DNA from: Paenibacillus sp. Soil522
GTDB taxonomy: Bacteria > Bacillota > Bacilli > Paenibacillales > Paenibacillaceae
Direction of reading: 5' to 3'
DNA: 64,000 nucleotides
NCBI RefSeq assembly: GCF_001428245.1
Contig: NZ_LMRV01000044.1
Location: 923 to 64,922 of the forward strand
Shown: in pieces, positions 61,868 through 64,000 of the stretch
Layout: each line of letters begins with the position of its first letter
Position numbering within the stretch: the first letter of the stretch is position 1
Position numbers and translations under genes: made by a program
The notes under the pieces: generated by a model
The model's input: the letters and a program-made list of their open reading frames with translations, nothing else
Told to the model about the DNA's origin: nothing
Databases searched by the model: none

Positions 61868-62917
61868 ATGATGATCAACCTATTGAAGGAAGTCGGCCGG
61901 GGCAAAAGGGGAGCGCGAGACCTCGGGCATGATGATGCGTTGCTGGCGGCAAATGCGATCCTTGAATTAAAGGCGACCCCGGCGCAAATAGGCGCTTTTT
62001 TCATTGCTGAACGAATAAAAATGGAAAGCGTCGAAGAGCTTGAAGCTTTTGTAACAGTATGTCGCCAGCATGCGCACCGCGCCCCCATTCAGAAGGGAAT
62101 CGATTGCGCCGGCCCTTATGACGGCAGGAAAAAATCGTTTTTTGCCACATTTCCTACATCGTTTATACTCGCGGCCGCCGGGCTTCCGGTTACGCTGCAC
62201 GGATCGGCATCCTTGCCTCCAAAATGGGGCATAACGCTGCATGATCTGCTGAAGGAAGCCGGTATTGAAGCGGATTCATTAGCCCGGGACCGGATTGTTC
62301 AAGCAGCAAAGGATACGGGCGTGCTGTACGTTCCTGCTGAGGAATGGTGTCCGCCCCTTAAGGCGCTGCGTTCCATTCGAATCGAGCTGGGCATGCGAAC
62401 GGTGCTGAATACGGCTGAGAAGCTGATTGACTACGCCCATTCCCCTTATTTAATATTTGGGGTTTATCATAATACCGTTTTTGAGCGCATGGCGAAGTTA
62501 GCAAACAATTTGCAATACAAAAAAGCGCTCATCGTACAGGGAATGGAGGGCTCTGAGGACTTGTTCATCGAGAGGCCAACCCGTACTTATTTTGTAGAAG
62601 ACGGACAATCGCAGCTACATATTATTGATCCGGACACCTACGGCTTAGAGACGCCTGTGCCGGAAATCGATTGGACGCCAGCCGAGCAATTGCACGTTTC
62701 GGAATCCGTTCTGCAAGGACGCGGACATATCGCATTCGCGAATCAAGTGATGCTTAATGCAGCCGTAAGGCTCAAGCTGGCGGAGAAGGTCGAATCGATT
62801 GAGGAAGGGCTGTATACGTGCAACGATTTGCTCGATAATGGCGCTCCTTGGGAGATTTACCGCAAATGGAAAAATTCGCTGCGAAGTGAAAGTACTTTGC
62901 CATGCCGCACCAAATAG
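61868..62917 (+). CDS. TrpD2/YbiB-like phosphoribosyltransferase-fold protein
   Basis: This 349-residue protein has the two-domain fold of anthranilate phosphoribosyltransferase: a helical N-terminal domain (about 1-70, with HDDALLAANAILELKATPAQ) and an alpha/beta domain. The PRPP-binding GTGGD motif of TrpD is replaced by CAGPYDGRKKSFFAT, as in TrpD2-type proteins. Some of these bind nucleic acids rather than make tryptophan. GGGGGC precedes ATG 61868, 13 bp after the ANTAR gene. The tight coupling suggests a role in nitrate/nitrite assimilation or RNA control, not tryptophan synthesis. Function is unproven. Confidence 0.78.
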   Translation: MMINLLKEVGRGKRGARDLGHDDALLAANAILELKATPAQIGAFFIAERIKMESVEELEAFVTVCRQHAHRAPIQKGIDCAGPYDGRKKSFFATFPTSFILAAAGLPVTLHGSASLPPKWGITLHDLLKEAGIEADSLARDRIVQAAKDTGVLYVPAEEWCPPLKALRSIRIELGMRTVLNTAEKLIDYAHSPYLIFGVYHNTVFERMAKLANNLQYKKALIVQGMEGSEDLFIERPTRTYFVEDGQSQLHIIDPDTYGLETPVPEIDWTPAEQLHVSESVLQGRGHIAFANQVMLNAAVRLKLAEKVESIEEGLYTCNDLLDNGAPWEIYRKWKNSLRSESTLPCRTK

Positions 62918-62920
62918 CAT

Positions 62921-62976
62921 CGAAAGAAAGGGAAGGCTGACGGGGATAGGTGCCCGGCAGCCTTCCCTTTCTTTCG
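62921..62976. terminator. Perfect 19-bp stem terminator
   Basis: CGAAAGAAAGGGAAGGCTG (62921-62939) is repeated as its exact reverse complement at 62958-62976. The poly-pyrimidine right arm supplies the T-rich end. It closes the ANTAR/TrpD2-like operon. Confidence 0.8.
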
Positions 62977-63237
62977 TTCTAAAGCGGATGGTCCGGTTGC
63001 TAACTCGAACAAATCGATATTTTCTGTACGTTGAGCTTTCGGTTTGTTGGCGGATTTTTAATATTGTTTGTTGGAAAATTTATTATTTTCGCGGATACTG
63101 CTATACTGAAAAATGGAAAACATATCTTACCAAAAGGTGAGCCAGGGTGAGAATAAGGCGCTTGAAGCAGCTTGGGTAAACGCTAGCAAGAAAAGCTGCA
63201 TGAAGCGGATGACCGGTAAGAGGAAAAGGAGGATATC
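62977..63237 (+). other. Upstream region of the last gene, no gene seen
   Basis: No reading frame with support lies here. TATACT at 63102-63107 could be a -10 element, but no good -35 lies 16-18 bp before it. AAAAGGAGG ends eight bases before the start at 63238. Confidence 0.3.
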
Positions 63238-64000
63238 ATGTCTTTTGTAAATCGGTTGCGATGGTTTTTTAAGGATAGATGGAGAAGCTACGCGATTGCC
63301 ATCGGCATCATGGCATTAGTTAGTCTGCTTTCCACGATACCGCCCAATCTCATCGGGAGGACGGTCGATCATATCCGTGAAGGACAGCTTACTTCGGCTG
63401 GCTTGACGCAGACGGTGCTGCTGCTCATCGGACTTTCGCTGACGCTCTACGTCATGGTCTACATATGGATTACGACGCTGTTTGGCAATTCTGCGCTTAT
63501 CGAGAAGGTGCTGAGAGGGCGGCTGCTCGCGAATTTGACGAGGATGACACCCGCTTTTTTTCAGCGTAACAGCACGGGTCAATTAATGGCACTTGCTACA
63601 AATGATATATTGGCTATCGGACAAACGGCAGGCTACGGCGTCATGACGCTGGTCAATACGCTCGTTGGCGCTTCCGTAGTCGTTATTATGATGATTTCGC
63701 TCGTGAGCTATAAATTAATGATTGCGGCCCTCATTCCGCTGCCGCTGCTGGCGGTCGTTATCAGCAAGCTTGGCAAAAAAGTGAGAACCCGGTTTCTTGA
63801 TGCGCAGGCCTCCTTCGGCAAAATGAACGACCATGCGCTGGAGTCGATCTCCGGTATACGCGTAATCCGCTCCTACGTGCAGGAAAACGATGACCTCGCT
63901 GCATTCGATAAGGTGACCTCCGAGGTTATGCTCAAAAACAAGCGGGTATCCATTTTAAATGCGCTTTTTCAGCCTATTATTTCATTGATTGTCGGCATCA
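63238..64000 (+). CDS. ABC exporter half-transporter, 5' part (cut by window end)
   Basis: The frame from ATG 63238 (starts MSFVNRLRWFFKDRWRSYAI) is open to the window edge, 254 codons. It has at least five hydrophobic segments and the export-type coupling region (PAFFQRNSTGQLMALATNDI and HALESISGIRVIRSYVQEND). This matches the membrane domain of YheI/MdlA-type multidrug exporters, normally about 580 residues. The ATPase domain lies beyond the window. AAAAGGAGG is the ribosome binding site. A partner half-transporter gene probably follows. Confidence 0.85.
   Translation, partial: MSFVNRLRWFFKDRWRSYAIAIGIMALVSLLSTIPPNLIGRTVDHIREGQLTSAGLTQTVLLLIGLSLTLYVMVYIWITTLFGNSALIEKVLRGRLLANLTRMTPAFFQRNSTGQLMALATNDILAIGQTAGYGVMTLVNTLVGASVVVIMMISLVSYKLMIAALIPLPLLAVVISKLGKKVRTRFLDAQASFGKMNDHALESISGIRVIRSYVQENDDLAAFDKVTSEVMLKNKRVSILNALFQPIISLIVGI

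Noticed and set aside
61868..62917. Tryptophan-pathway trpD
   Set aside because: The PRPP-binding GTGGD motif is missing, no other trp gene is near, and the context is nitrite assimilation.

Overview
The window looks like a chromosomal piece of a Paenibacillus-type, spore-forming Firmicute (Paenibacillaceae). The signs are strong GGAGG-type ribosome binding sites, GTG/TTG starts, many copper-amine-oxidase-like stalk domains, a GlpP-type glycerol antiterminator, GlnR/TnrA-consensus boxes, Fur boxes and a large glycan-utilisation content with AraC-type regulators. These assignments come from reading translated sequence against remembered family features; no database search was run. I see no rRNA, tRNA, CRISPR array, prophage or intact insertion sequence.

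Layout. 1-7.3 kb: visibly AT-richer DNA with a six-gene operon (two cytosine-deaminase-like amidohydrolases, a PucR regulator and an ATPase/permease/lipoprotein importer). It sits behind a good sigma-A promoter and two exact GlnR/TnrA consensus boxes, so it looks like a nitrogen-limitation scavenging operon. 7.6-9.9 kb: a secreted stalk-protease-propeller protein. 9.9-10.65 kb: decayed DNA with a broken leftward gene and a perfect palindrome. 10.65-15.1 kb: membrane hydrolase, AraC regulator and divergent alpha-L-rhamnosidase. 15.2-21.1 kb: ArsR-type metal sensor, relic of a GH42 beta-galactosidase, LacI-type regulator, then glpP-glpK-glpD with a leader terminator. 21.1-24.2 kb: His-rich zinc/cation exporter behind a sensor-like operator, a nucleotidase and a DeoR regulator.

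24.3-33.7 kb: a four-gene polyprenyl-linked glycan/envelope operon, then an iron-uptake operon (two exported proteins plus an FTR1 permease) under a Fur box, then a short nucleotide-sugar dehydrogenase. 33.8-41 kb: intact GH42 beta-galactosidase with a divergent AraC regulator, a ring-cleavage-dioxygenase-like protein, an acyltransferase, an EamA transporter, and two small paralogous proteins, one of which ends inside a 100-bp interspersed repeat.

41.1-48 kb: AraC regulator and five enzymes that together appear to form a complete L-galactose to 2-keto-3-deoxygluconate pathway (L-galactose dehydrogenase, lactonase, L-galactonate 5-dehydrogenase, tagaturonate reductase, altronate dehydratase). 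This is the most interesting metabolic unit here. 48-56.8 kb: a heterodimeric ABC exporter, a FetAB-like metal exporter, UlaG-like and YuiD-like proteins, an esterase, and a TRM11-like RNA methyltransferase whose conserved N terminus lies upstream of the first usable start codon.

57-63 kb: leftward nirB-nirD-cobA (nitrite assimilation and sirohaem) under a GlnR/TnrA box and a leader RNA that carries a textbook ANTAR dual-hexaloop motif overlapping an intrinsic terminator. The divergent operon encodes an ANTAR protein and a TrpD2-like protein. The window ends inside another ABC exporter gene.
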